Origin: an uncultured Pelagibacteraceae bacterium
GTDB taxonomy: Bacteria > Pseudomonadota > Alphaproteobacteria > Pelagibacterales > Pelagibacteraceae
Direction of reading: 5' to 3'
Length of the DNA: 38,518 nt
Assembly: GCA_902563075.1 (NCBI GenBank)
Contig: CACEWC010000008.1
Location: 1-38,518 of the forward strand
Part shown: positions 1 through 6,773 of the stretch, piece by piece
Numbering within the stretch: the stretch's first letter is position 1
How the letters are laid out: each line of letters begins with the position of its first letter
The notes under the pieces: generated by a model
Seen by the model: the letters and a program-made list of their open reading frames with translations, nothing else
Database searches by the model: none
Told to the model about the DNA's origin: nothing
Program-made: the position numbers and the translations under genes

Positions 1-1305
1 GAAAAATATTTTGAATACAAAAAACATAAAACAGATTTTAAAACTGAAGTAATTGCTGGAACAACTACGTTCTTAACAATGGCTTATATAATGTTTTTAA
101 ATCCATTCATCTTATCAGGAGAATTCGCCGGTCCTGAAAAAGGTTTCTTTGATTTCGGCGCAGTGTACACAGCAACTATTTTAGCAACAGCTTTAGCTTG
201 TTTTATTATGGCTTTTTACGGAAAAACTTGGCCCATTGGACTAGCACCAGGTATGGGTATAAATGCATTTGTTGCTTTTGGAGTTTGTGCTGGCATGGGT
301 TATACGCCACAACAAGCTCTTGGTGCAGTTTTGGTTGCAGGAGTATTGTTTTTAATTATATCGCTTACTCCTATTAGAGCCTGGTTAATTAACTCAATTC
401 CAAAAAGTTTAAAACTAGGAATAGGTGCTGGTATTGGATTGTTTCTTGCAATTATTGGATTACAAATTATGGAAGTTGTAGTTGATAATCCTGTAACGCT
501 AGTACAACTTGGAAATTTAAGTGATCCATTAGTTCTTCTTGGATGTGCAACTTTTATTGCGATTATTGTGCTTGAAAAAATGAATGTAAAAGGAAATATC
601 ATTATAGGCATTTTAGTTTTTAGTGTTATTGCTTGGGCAACTGGTCTAGCCAAATTTAATGGTTTAGCCAGCTCGCCACCACCAATGACATACCTTTTTG
701 AATTTGACTTATCCGCTGCCATGACTGCTGGAATGTCTACAGTAATATTTACTTTATTATTTATAGATTTCTTTGATACAGCTGGAACATTAACTTCTGT
801 CGCCAACGTCGCGGGTAAAGTTGATAAACAAGGAAAAGTTCAAGACATTAATAAAGCAATGTTGTCTGACAGTGTTGGGACTGTTGCAGGTGCTATGATG
901 GGAACAACAACTGTTACTAGTTATGTTGAGTCAGGAGCTGGTGTTAAAGCTGGTGGTAAAACTGGTATGACTTCCCTTGTAATAGGTATATTGTTTTTAG
1001 CATGTATATTTTTTGCACCTCTTGCAACTAGTTTGCCTAAACAAATCGATGGTGCGGCTTTACTCTTTGTTTCTGTTTTATTTATAAGAAATATAACAGA
1101 CATAGAATGGAATGATATCTCTGAGTCAGCTCCAGCAATTTTAGCGATGATTGCTATGCCATTAACTTATAGTATCAGTAACGGAATTGCTTTAGCATTT
1201 GTCTCATATGCTTTGATAAAAATATTTACTGGAAAATTTTCAAGTACTTCTCCAGCAATATGGGTTATTGCAGTACTTAGTGTTGTGAGTTTTGCTGTAA
1301 GCTAA
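1..1305 (+). CDS. AzgA/PbuG-type purine permease (5' end cut by window)
   Basis: Inner-membrane importer of the NCS2 superfamily, AzgA/PbuG branch, which takes up hypoxanthine, guanine or adenine by proton symport. The frame is open from base 1, and the codons before the first ATG at 79 already read as the conserved family N-terminus (FKTEVIAGTTTFLTMAYI), so the true start lies upstream and ATG 79 is internal. About 434 codons are visible, made mostly of hydrophobic segments. The family-defining block GTTTVTSYVESGAGVKAGG lies in the second half and precedes the last transmembrane helices. The gene converges on a purine phosphoribosyltransferase across a shared terminator hairpin, which fits uptake followed by salvage. 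The exact purine cannot be told from sequence alone; the family assignment is firm. Confidence 0.9.
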   Translation, partial: EKYFEYKKHKTDFKTEVIAGTTTFLTMAYIMFLNPFILSGEFAGPEKGFFDFGAVYTATILATALACFIMAFYGKTWPIGLAPGMGINAFVAFGVCAGMGYTPQQALGAVLVAGVLFLIISLTPIRAWLINSIPKSLKLGIGAGIGLFLAIIGLQIMEVVVDNPVTLVQLGNLSDPLVLLGCATFIAIIVLEKMNVKGNIIIGILVFSVIAWATGLAKFNGLASSPPPMTYLFEFDLSAAMTAGMSTVIFTLLFIDFFDTAGTLTSVANVAGKVDKQGKVQDINKAMLSDSVGTVAGAMMGTTTVTSYVESGAGVKAGGKTGMTSLVIGILFLACIFFAPLATSLPKQIDGAALLFVSVLFIRNITDIEWNDISESAPAILAMIAMPLTYSISNGIALAFVSYALIKIFTGKFSSTSPAIWVIAVLSVVSFAVS

Positions 1306-1311
1306 ATAAAT

Positions 1312-1341
1312 TTAACGGGGCTAGTTTTCTAGCTCCGTTAA
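1312..1341. terminator. Bidirectional intrinsic terminator
   Basis: A near-perfect inverted repeat sits exactly between the convergent permease and phosphoribosyltransferase genes. TAACGGGGCTAG (1313-1324) pairs with CTAGCTCCGTTA (1329-1340) around a TTTT loop, with one G-U wobble, and bases 1312 and 1341 extend the stem. T-rich sequence follows on both sides (CTAATTTCTTTTT on plus; TTAAATTTATTTAGC on minus), so it can end transcripts from either direction. It is the most GC-rich hairpin seen in the window. Confidence 0.85.
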
Positions 1342-1860
1342 CTAATTTCTTTTTATAATTTCTTCAATAGAAAGTTCCTCATAATGCTCTGTAGGTTGAA
1401 CAATCCAAGGATCAGAGTCTAATTTGATTGGACAAAAGTCTGGCTCAAAAGAAGATGACTTTTTTTTCCATAAACAAGCAGTTTTAATTTCTTTAATAAA
1501 TTTTTTTGTTGGTTCGTAACCTTTTAACCATTCAATACTCTTATTTAGTGTTAGTCCTGTATCTGATAAATCATCGATTAAAAGGATTTTTTCAAAATCT
1601 TCTTCTTTAGCTAATGAGCTAATTTCTCTTGCAAACATAAGTTGACCTTGTTGGTCCTCTATACCTTTTCCTGAATAACTTTGGATAACAATATATGCTA
1701 TAGGAAGTTTTAAAATTCTTGAAAGTATGTCAATAATTGGTGCAGCACCTCTCATTATTCCAACTAACACTGTGGGATGGTAATTATTATGTATTTCGAT
1801 GGCTAATTTTTCAACAATTTTTATATATTCTTCAAATGATATAATTAATTTATCTGCCAT
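1342..1860 (-). CDS. Purine (xanthine/hypoxanthine-type) phosphoribosyltransferase
   Basis: Type I phosphoribosyltransferase that joins a purine base to PRPP to make the nucleotide, in the cytoplasm. The PRPP-binding motif ILLIDDLSDTGLTL lies at about residues 92-105 of a 172-residue protein, after a conserved VGIMRGAAP block near residue 33. I start it at the ATG at 1860 (MADKLIISFEEY). The frame stays open to 1941, but that longer form would overlap the start of the divergent gene at 1910 and adds a non-conserved leader; ATG 1875 is a lesser alternative. It faces a purine permease across a shared terminator, suggesting a salvage pair. Base specificity (xanthine, guanine or hypoxanthine) is not resolved. 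Confidence 0.82.
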   Translation of the reverse strand: MADKLIISFEEYIKIVEKLAIEIHNNYHPTVLVGIMRGAAPIIDILSRILKLPIAYIVIQSYSGKGIEDQQGQLMFAREISSLAKEEDFEKILLIDDLSDTGLTLNKSIEWLKGYEPTKKFIKEIKTACLWKKKSSSFEPDFCPIKLDSDPWIVQPTEHYEELSIEEIIKRN

Positions 1861-1909
1861 AAATTTTTTTATCATATAAAAAAAATTAAAAAAGATTAAA
1901 AAAGAAGTT

Positions 1910-2800
1910 ATGAAAATATTTGATTGTTTCATGTATTTCAACGAAGACGTTGTTTTAGATCTAAGGCTTAATATGCTTGATAAATACGTCGACTATTTTG
2001 TAATCGTTGAGAGTAGCTTCACTCATAAGGGCGATGAGAGACAGCTTCAATTTGATATTAAAAAGTTTGAAAAATTTAAAAATAAGATTATTTATTTAGT
2101 ATACGATAAAAGACCAAACAATATTAAAGAAATTTTGAATGATGAACATGAAGACGATAAATCAAGAAAATATATATTTAATTCTATATTAAGAGAAAAT
2201 GAACAAAGAAACTTTATTCTCAATGGATTAGAAGATGCAAATGAAGAAGACTTGATTTTAATTTCTGATGTAGATGAGATACCAAACTTAGAAGAGTTTG
2301 AAATTAGTAAGATTAATCAAAAGATAATCATGTTTAAACAGGAAATGTTTTATTATAAATTTAATCTTAAATTACCCAATTTTAATTGGACTGGGACTAA
2401 AGCTTGTAAAAAAAAATATTTAAAGTCTCCTCAATGGTTGAGAAACATTAAAGATAGAAAATATTCTTTATATAGATTTGATGTTTTATTCTCTCAGACA
2501 AAGTTTATAGACCTCAAAATAATAGAAAATGGTGGATGGCATTTTACAAATCTAAAAAGTGCTGAAGAAATAGAACATAAACTAAGATCATATTTACATC
2601 ACAGAGAGTTTGATGTGAACCCTATCTCTATAAATGAAATCAAAAATATAATTAAAAATAAAATAGCAATCTATGATCTAACACTAGATAAAAGGACCCA
2701 AAAAATAGGTCATGGTAAAAAACTTGAAAAATACCCACTAGACAGATTACCTAAATTTTTGCAAGATAATTTAAATAATTATCAAGAGTGGATAGATTAA
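1910..2800 (+). CDS. Family GT17 glycosyltransferase
   Basis: Predicted glycosyltransferase of family 17, the family of eukaryotic beta-1,4-mannosyl-glycoprotein N-acetylglucosaminyltransferase and many uncharacterised bacterial relatives. The N-terminus (MKIFDCFMYFNEDVVLDLRL) and the VIVESSFTHKG block at about residues 31-41 are typical. The acidic motif DVDEIPN at residues 120-126 is the likely nucleotide-sugar/metal site. Length is 296 residues with no signal peptide or membrane segment, so it probably acts on the cytoplasmic face. An AAGAAG ribosome site precedes the ATG. It is followed after one base by a DUF1330 gene. The acceptor is unknown; a role in a surface glycan is inference. Confidence 0.8.
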   Translation: MKIFDCFMYFNEDVVLDLRLNMLDKYVDYFVIVESSFTHKGDERQLQFDIKKFEKFKNKIIYLVYDKRPNNIKEILNDEHEDDKSRKYIFNSILRENEQRNFILNGLEDANEEDLILISDVDEIPNLEEFEISKINQKIIMFKQEMFYYKFNLKLPNFNWTGTKACKKKYLKSPQWLRNIKDRKYSLYRFDVLFSQTKFIDLKIIENGGWHFTNLKSAEEIEHKLRSYLHHREFDVNPISINEIKNIIKNKIAIYDLTLDKRTQKIGHGKKLEKYPLDRLPKFLQDNLNNYQEWID

Positions 2801-2801
2801 T

Positions 2802-3101
2802 ATGAAAAAAGGATACTGGGTAAGTTTATACTTTAAAATAGATAATCAAGAAAATATTAAGAAATATTCGGAGCTAGCAACACCAATTATTAAAAGTTAT
2901 GGTGGTGTACCCCTTGTAAGAGGTGGAAAACATGAAACTTTTAATGGAGATGATTTCAGTAGAACCGTTGTATGGGAATTTCCAAGTTATGCTAAAGCAT
3001 TGGAGTGTCATTCTTCTAAGGAATATCAAGATAGTTGGTCAGTGGCAGAAAAAACAACAAAAAGACATATGCAAGTTGTTGAAGGATTTAGTATTGAATA
3101 G
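2802..3101 (+). CDS. DUF1330 family small protein
   Basis: A 99-residue protein of the DUF1330 family, which has a dimeric ferredoxin-like alpha/beta-barrel fold and no established function. It begins MKKGYWVSLYFKIDNQEN and carries the family pattern: a PIIKSYGG turn, a GGK.ETFNGDD segment and VVWEFPSYAKALECHSSKEY, where the mid-protein hydrophobic strand leads into a helix. It starts one base after the GT17 stop and is probably co-transcribed with it. Its last 14 bases overlap the end of the convergent alkA-type gene. A second reading frame over the same bases (from 2923) is a shadow. A link to glycan synthesis is not supported beyond the shared operon. Confidence 0.8.
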   Translation: MKKGYWVSLYFKIDNQENIKKYSELATPIIKSYGGVPLVRGGKHETFNGDDFSRTVVWEFPSYAKALECHSSKEYQDSWSVAEKTTKRHMQVVEGFSIE

Positions 3102-3723
3102 GCTCAGGGTCTATACTTCTCCATAGATACCAAGTTGCAACAGAGCAATAAGGAGTAAATCTTTTTTTTAATAACTTTACAAATTTTTCTGGAGGTAAAT
3201 ATTTTTTTTTGTAATTTTTAGAAATCGCTCTTAATAAACCAATATCTTGAATGGGCCAAATGTTGGATCTATTGTAAGTAAATAATAAGATCATTTCGGC
3301 AGACCATCTACCTATCTGTCTTAAATTTGATAGATAATCTATAGCCTCTTCGTCAGTCATTTTTAAAATTAATTTAGGATTAAAAGTTTTTTCGATAGTT
3401 TGTTTGGCTAAACTTTTAATTCCTAAAACCTTTTGCCGACTGAGCCCACAGCTCTTAAGTTGAGAAAAGGTAAGATTTGATACAGTTTTTGCATTAATCT
3501 TATTTTTACATTTTTTTTTAAATTTAAAAAAGACTGAGTTTGCTGCGGCAACACTAATTTGTTGTCCTATTATGCTTTTACACAATGAATAGAAGATATC
3601 GCGTCTAGTTGTTAGAATAGTTTCAGATGGACTTTCATAACTTTTAATTAATTTTGAGAGAATTTTATCCTTTTTTGATAAGTATTTTTTAGCTTTATTC
3701 CAGTATTTAGGGACTCTAGTCAT
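3088..3723 (-). CDS. DNA-3-methyladenine glycosylase II (AlkA-type, HhH-GPD)
   Basis: Base-excision repair glycosylase that removes alkylated purines such as 3-methyladenine. It contains the HhH-GPD fold: a QQISVAAANSV helix near residue 55, the helix-hairpin-helix LSNLRQIGRWSAEMIL at about 131-146, and the catalytic aspartate D160 in PIQDIGL (family consensus P-x-D-D/E-x-G). At 211 residues it matches the compact bacterial form lacking the AlkA N-terminal domain. Its start overlaps the end of the upstream EamA transporter gene by 8 bases, so the two are translated as one unit. Its 3' end overlaps the convergent DUF1330 gene. There are no iron-sulfur cysteines, which argues against EndoIII/MutY. 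Confidence 0.87.
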   Translation of the reverse strand: MTRVPKYWNKAKKYLSKKDKILSKLIKSYESPSETILTTRRDIFYSLCKSIIGQQISVAAANSVFFKFKKKCKNKINAKTVSNLTFSQLKSCGLSRQKVLGIKSLAKQTIEKTFNPKLILKMTDEEAIDYLSNLRQIGRWSAEMILLFTYNRSNIWPIQDIGLLRAISKNYKKKYLPPEKFVKLLKKRFTPYCSVATWYLWRSIDPEPIQY

Positions 3724-4600
3724 TAATTGGCCTAGAGGTAATAATCTTTTTTTTATAAATTTCTCTTCTAAAAATAATAAGTGTTGAAAAAATTACTAAT
3801 AAAGCACCTATCAAAGTTTTAATTGTGGGTATTTCATTCCAAATAAAATACCCAAATATTATTGCGAAAACTAAAGCTAAATATTTAAGAGGAGTTACTA
3901 AAGAGACTTCTGAAAATTTATATGATTGACTTAACCATAAATTTGCGACGCCACCAAAAATACCTATTAAAGATAAAAGTATAAAATGATTAAAAGTAGG
4001 CATAATCCAGCCCTTCGGAATAGTTAAAAAACTTAGTAATGTAATTGCTAAGGAAAAATAAAAAGATATTAACCATACTGGTTCAGTTGTTGACAGTTGT
4101 CTAATTGTTATTGCTACATAGGAAAGACCTAAGCAAAATATAATTGGAAAAATATAATAAATATTTAATTCAGTGATCCCTGGTTCTGTAATTATAAGAA
4201 TTCCAACAAAGCCTATGATGACAGCTAACCATCTAAAAATTCCAACTTTCTCATTAAGTAAGAAAATAGACAATATGGTTGTAAATATTGGAGCAGCAAA
4301 AGAAATGCTCACAACAGTTGCTAGTGGTAGCTGTCTTAAAGCAATAAATATTGCGATTAGTGCTATTAATCCAGAGCCACACCTTAAGGCATGTAATCCT
4401 GGTCTTTGAGTTCTATAGAAATTACGAAATCTTTCTTTAGGGATTATAAAAAAATAAAAAATTATTCCAAAAAAGCCTCTAAAAAACAAAACTTGACCAA
4501 TAGGATAATCAACAGACCACTTTACAATTAAATCCATTAATGAAAATGCACAAATGGACAAAAACATGTACAAAAATCCCAATTGATTTTTACTTAGCAT
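3716..4600 (-). CDS. EamA/DMT-family membrane transporter
   Basis: Inner-membrane protein of the drug/metabolite transporter superfamily with two EamA repeats. It has about ten hydrophobic segments over 294 residues, and the N-terminal repeat begins with the typical LSICAFSLMDLIVKW. A conserved mid-repeat block, ATVVSISFAAPIFTTILSIFLLNEKV, places the second half after about residue 150, where the fold repeats (EVSLVTPLKYLALVFAIIFGY). Members export or import amino acids, nucleotide sugars or other small metabolites, and the substrate cannot be predicted. The next gene downstream (alkA-type) overlaps it by 8 bases. Divergent msrA starts 35 bases away, so the two share a very small promoter region. 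Confidence 0.85.
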   Translation of the reverse strand: MLSKNQLGFLYMFLSICAFSLMDLIVKWSVDYPIGQVLFFRGFFGIIFYFFIIPKERFRNFYRTQRPGLHALRCGSGLIALIAIFIALRQLPLATVVSISFAAPIFTTILSIFLLNEKVGIFRWLAVIIGFVGILIITEPGITELNIYYIFPIIFCLGLSYVAITIRQLSTTEPVWLISFYFSLAITLLSFLTIPKGWIMPTFNHFILLSLIGIFGGVANLWLSQSYKFSEVSLVTPLKYLALVFAIIFGYFIWNEIPTIKTLIGALLVIFSTLIIFRREIYKKKIITSRPIND

Positions 4601-4635
4601 ATGAATAATTTGTAAATTAAATTAAATCTTAATCA

Positions 4636-5079
4636 ATGGAAATAGCAGTCTTAGCACTTGGATGTTTTTGGGGGCCTGAAATTAAATTCAGTAAAATAGA
4701 TGGTATAATCAAAACAGAAGTTGGCTACTGTGGGGGTAATAGCTCTGTCACGACGTACAAGGAAGTTTGCACAGGAAACACAAATCATGCTGAAGTGGTA
4801 AAGCTAGAATATGATGAAAAGACTATAACATACGAAAAGATTTTAAAAGTTTTTTTTCAAATTCATGACCCTACAACTTTAAATTCTCAGGGACCAGACT
4901 TTGGAACCCAATATAGAAGTGAAATATTTTATCTAAACGACAATCAAAAAATAATTGCAGAAAAAGTATTGAACGAAGTGAATGAGCGATTATCAGGAAA
5001 AGTTGTTACAAAAATTTCTTTATTAAAAAATTATTGTCCAGCTGAAGAATATCATCAAAAATATTTAGAAAAGAGATAA
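4636..5079 (+). CDS. msrA: Peptide-methionine (S)-S-oxide reductase
   Basis: Repairs methionine-S-sulfoxide in proteins or free methionine using thioredoxin. The catalytic motif GCFWG is at residues 9-13 with nucleophile C10. HDPTT, the FGTQYRSEIFY block and the closing AEEYHQKYL are all present. The protein is only 147 residues, about the minimal catalytic core, and stops just after YHQKYL, so the usual C-terminal tail with resolving cysteines is absent. Additional cysteines are C32, C45 and C134 (NYCPAEEY); C134 is a candidate resolving residue. It heads a tight plus-strand operon with a sulfurtransferase (one base later), an RND adaptor and an RND pump. It could be mistaken for truncated, but the core is complete. 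Confidence 0.92.
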   Translation: MEIAVLALGCFWGPEIKFSKIDGIIKTEVGYCGGNSSVTTYKEVCTGNTNHAEVVKLEYDEKTITYEKILKVFFQIHDPTTLNSQGPDFGTQYRSEIFYLNDNQKIIAEKVLNEVNERLSGKVVTKISLLKNYCPAEEYHQKYLEKR

Positions 5080-5080
5080 T

Positions 5081-5896
5081 ATGTCTTTAGTCGAAACTGA
5101 TTGGTTAGAAAAAAACCTTACTGAGGTAAAAATTATTGATTGTTCTTGGCATATGCCCCAAACAAAAAGAAGTGGATTTGAGGAATATAAATCTCGTCAT
5201 ATACCTAATGCAATTTTTTTTGATATAGATGAAAATTCAAGAAAAGATACATCTTTACCACATATGTTAATTGACCAAATGAGTTGGGATGCAATTGTTT
5301 CAAATATGGGAATTAAAAAAAATGATAAAATAGTTATTTATGATAATTCAGATGTAATAAGCTCATGTCGTGGCTGGTTTAATTTTATCTATTATGGACA
5401 TGATCCAAAATTAATAAATGTTTTAAATGGTGGTTTGGGAAAATGGCTTAAAGAAGAAAGGGAAATAACTGATGAAATTTTAAATATAAAAAAATCAGAT
5501 TATAATAGTACTGAGATAAAAGATCTTGTTAAGAGTAAACAAGCTATCAATCAAAATATAGACGAAAAAAAATTCATATTGATTGATGCTCGAAGTAGAG
5601 AAAGATTTGAAGGTAAAATCCCTGAGCCTAGAAAAGGTCTTAGAAGCGGATGTATAAAAAACTCTTTTTGTATACCATTTAATGACTGCCTGAATATTGA
5701 TAAAACTTTTAAAAATAATAATGAACTTAAAAAAATTTTTAAGACAAGCTTAGAAAATTTAGAACAAAAAAATATTGTTTTTTCATGTGGTTCTGGTGTT
5801 ACAGCGTGTGTTTTGGCACTAGCTTATTCTTTAATTAATGATAAATATCTTCCTTGTATATATGACGGCTCCTGGGCCGAATACGGATTAATTTAA
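5081..5896 (+). CDS. sseA: 3-mercaptopyruvate/thiosulfate sulfurtransferase (two rhodanese domains)
   Basis: Transfers sulfane sulfur from 3-mercaptopyruvate or thiosulfate to an acceptor through a cysteine persulfide. Two rhodanese domains are visible. The inactive N-terminal domain covers about residues 1-125 (SRHIPNAIFFDID, NGGLGKWLKE). The catalytic C-terminal domain covers 155-271 (LIDARSRERFEGK, then the active-site loop CGSGVTAC with nucleophile C236). A CGSGVTA loop is characteristic of mercaptopyruvate sulfurtransferases, whereas thiosulfate enzymes usually have CRKGVT, so the former activity is favoured. No export signal is seen, so it is cytoplasmic. It starts one base after msrA, and the RND adaptor follows after seven bases. 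Confidence 0.9.
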   Translation: MSLVETDWLEKNLTEVKIIDCSWHMPQTKRSGFEEYKSRHIPNAIFFDIDENSRKDTSLPHMLIDQMSWDAIVSNMGIKKNDKIVIYDNSDVISSCRGWFNFIYYGHDPKLINVLNGGLGKWLKEEREITDEILNIKKSDYNSTEIKDLVKSKQAINQNIDEKKFILIDARSRERFEGKIPEPRKGLRSGCIKNSFCIPFNDCLNIDKTFKNNNELKKIFKTSLENLEQKNIVFSCGSGVTACVLALAYSLINDKYLPCIYDGSWAEYGLI

Positions 5897-5903
5897 ATTT
5901 TAT

Positions 5904-6773
5904 ATGAAAAGATCTACGAAAACAATTTCAATAATATTTGTATTTTTTTTAATAATTACAATTGTAATTGTTGGAAGATTGATGATTGGCAATCATTTTA
6001 AAAAGAAATTTAGTAAAAGGCCGCCACCAGGAATAATTGTAACTGAGGTTATTGAAAAAAAATTCTCTGAACAAATAGAAACTTACGGAACAGCAATTTC
6101 TCAAAAATCAAAAACTTTTAAGATTAAAAAAGATGATCTTTTTGAAGATTTAAAACTTAAGAGTTTTGTTAAAAAAGGAGATGTTTTAATTAAATTAAAA
6201 AGTGGGGACATTTTAGCCCCATTTAGTGGAGTTCTTGGCTACACAGGTTTAACTGAGGACATTCTTGTTTCAAATAACATATTTATTATTACACTTGATG
6301 ATAACTCAATAATATACTCAGATATTAAAATTCCAGAAAGTTACTCTACATTTATGAAAAAAGGTCTTCCAGTCGAAGTCACCTTATCTAGTTTCAAAGA
6401 TAAAACTTTTTCAGGTGAAATAGATTTTGTTTCAAGCAGAATAAATGCAGACACCAGAAGTTTGTTATCAAGAATAAAAGTGAAAAACGAAAATTTAGAA
6501 TTAATTTCAGGTTCACTTTTAGAGGTAAGAGTAAAATTTGATTTGAGAAATTCTTTAAGTGTACCTGACACAAGTGTAATGATAGAGGGCGATAAATCAT
6601 ATGTTTACAAAATTAATGCAGAAAATATTGCAAATAAAACTGAGGTAAAAACTGGCCTTAGAGGCGATGGTAACATTGAAATAATTTCAGGTTTAACTGC
6701 TGGTGATATAATTGTAGCTGAGGGTCTAAAAAAGGTAAGGCCTCGTGGAAAAATAAAACCTATTAATAAATAA
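5904..6773 (+). CDS. RND efflux periplasmic adaptor, apparently lacking the alpha-hairpin
   Basis: Membrane-fusion (HlyD/MFP) subunit expected to work with the RND pump encoded directly downstream (TAATG overlap of stop and start). An N-terminal membrane anchor lies at about residues 8-27. The lipoyl half-motif LKSFVKKGDVLIKLKSGDIL runs straight into the second half APFSGVLGYTGL (about residues 86-115). In most adaptors these halves are separated by a long coiled-coil hairpin that docks on the TolC-type channel; here nothing lies between them. The beta-barrel region (about 125-205) and membrane-proximal domain (SVPDTSVMIEGDKSYVYKI to the end) are present. Length is 289 versus roughly 350-400 usually. 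Family assignment is firm; how it reaches an outer-membrane channel is unclear. Confidence 0.88.
   Translation: MKRSTKTISIIFVFFLIITIVIVGRLMIGNHFKKKFSKRPPPGIIVTEVIEKKFSEQIETYGTAISQKSKTFKIKKDDLFEDLKLKSFVKKGDVLIKLKSGDILAPFSGVLGYTGLTEDILVSNNIFIITLDDNSIIYSDIKIPESYSTFMKKGLPVEVTLSSFKDKTFSGEIDFVSSRINADTRSLLSRIKVKNENLELISGSLLEVRVKFDLRNSLSVPDTSVMIEGDKSYVYKINAENIANKTEVKTGLRGDGNIEIISGLTAGDIIVAEGLKKVRPRGKIKPINK

Noticed and set aside
300..806. 168-residue minus-strand reading frame inside the purine permease
   Set aside because: It is the antisense of a clear NCS2 permease and has no recognisable domain or ribosome site; the same applies to the other shorter antisense frames in real genes (for example 14350-14676 in ahcY and 26029-26403 in pyrD).
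1861..1941. Longer N-terminus for the phosphoribosyltransferase (27 more residues to 1941)
   Set aside because: It would overlap the GT17 start and adds a hydrophobic leader not expected in this cytosolic family; ATG 1860 is the better start.
2923..3126. 67-residue frame overlapping the DUF1330 gene
   Set aside because: Same strand, wrong frame within a good DUF1330 protein; no homology is apparent.
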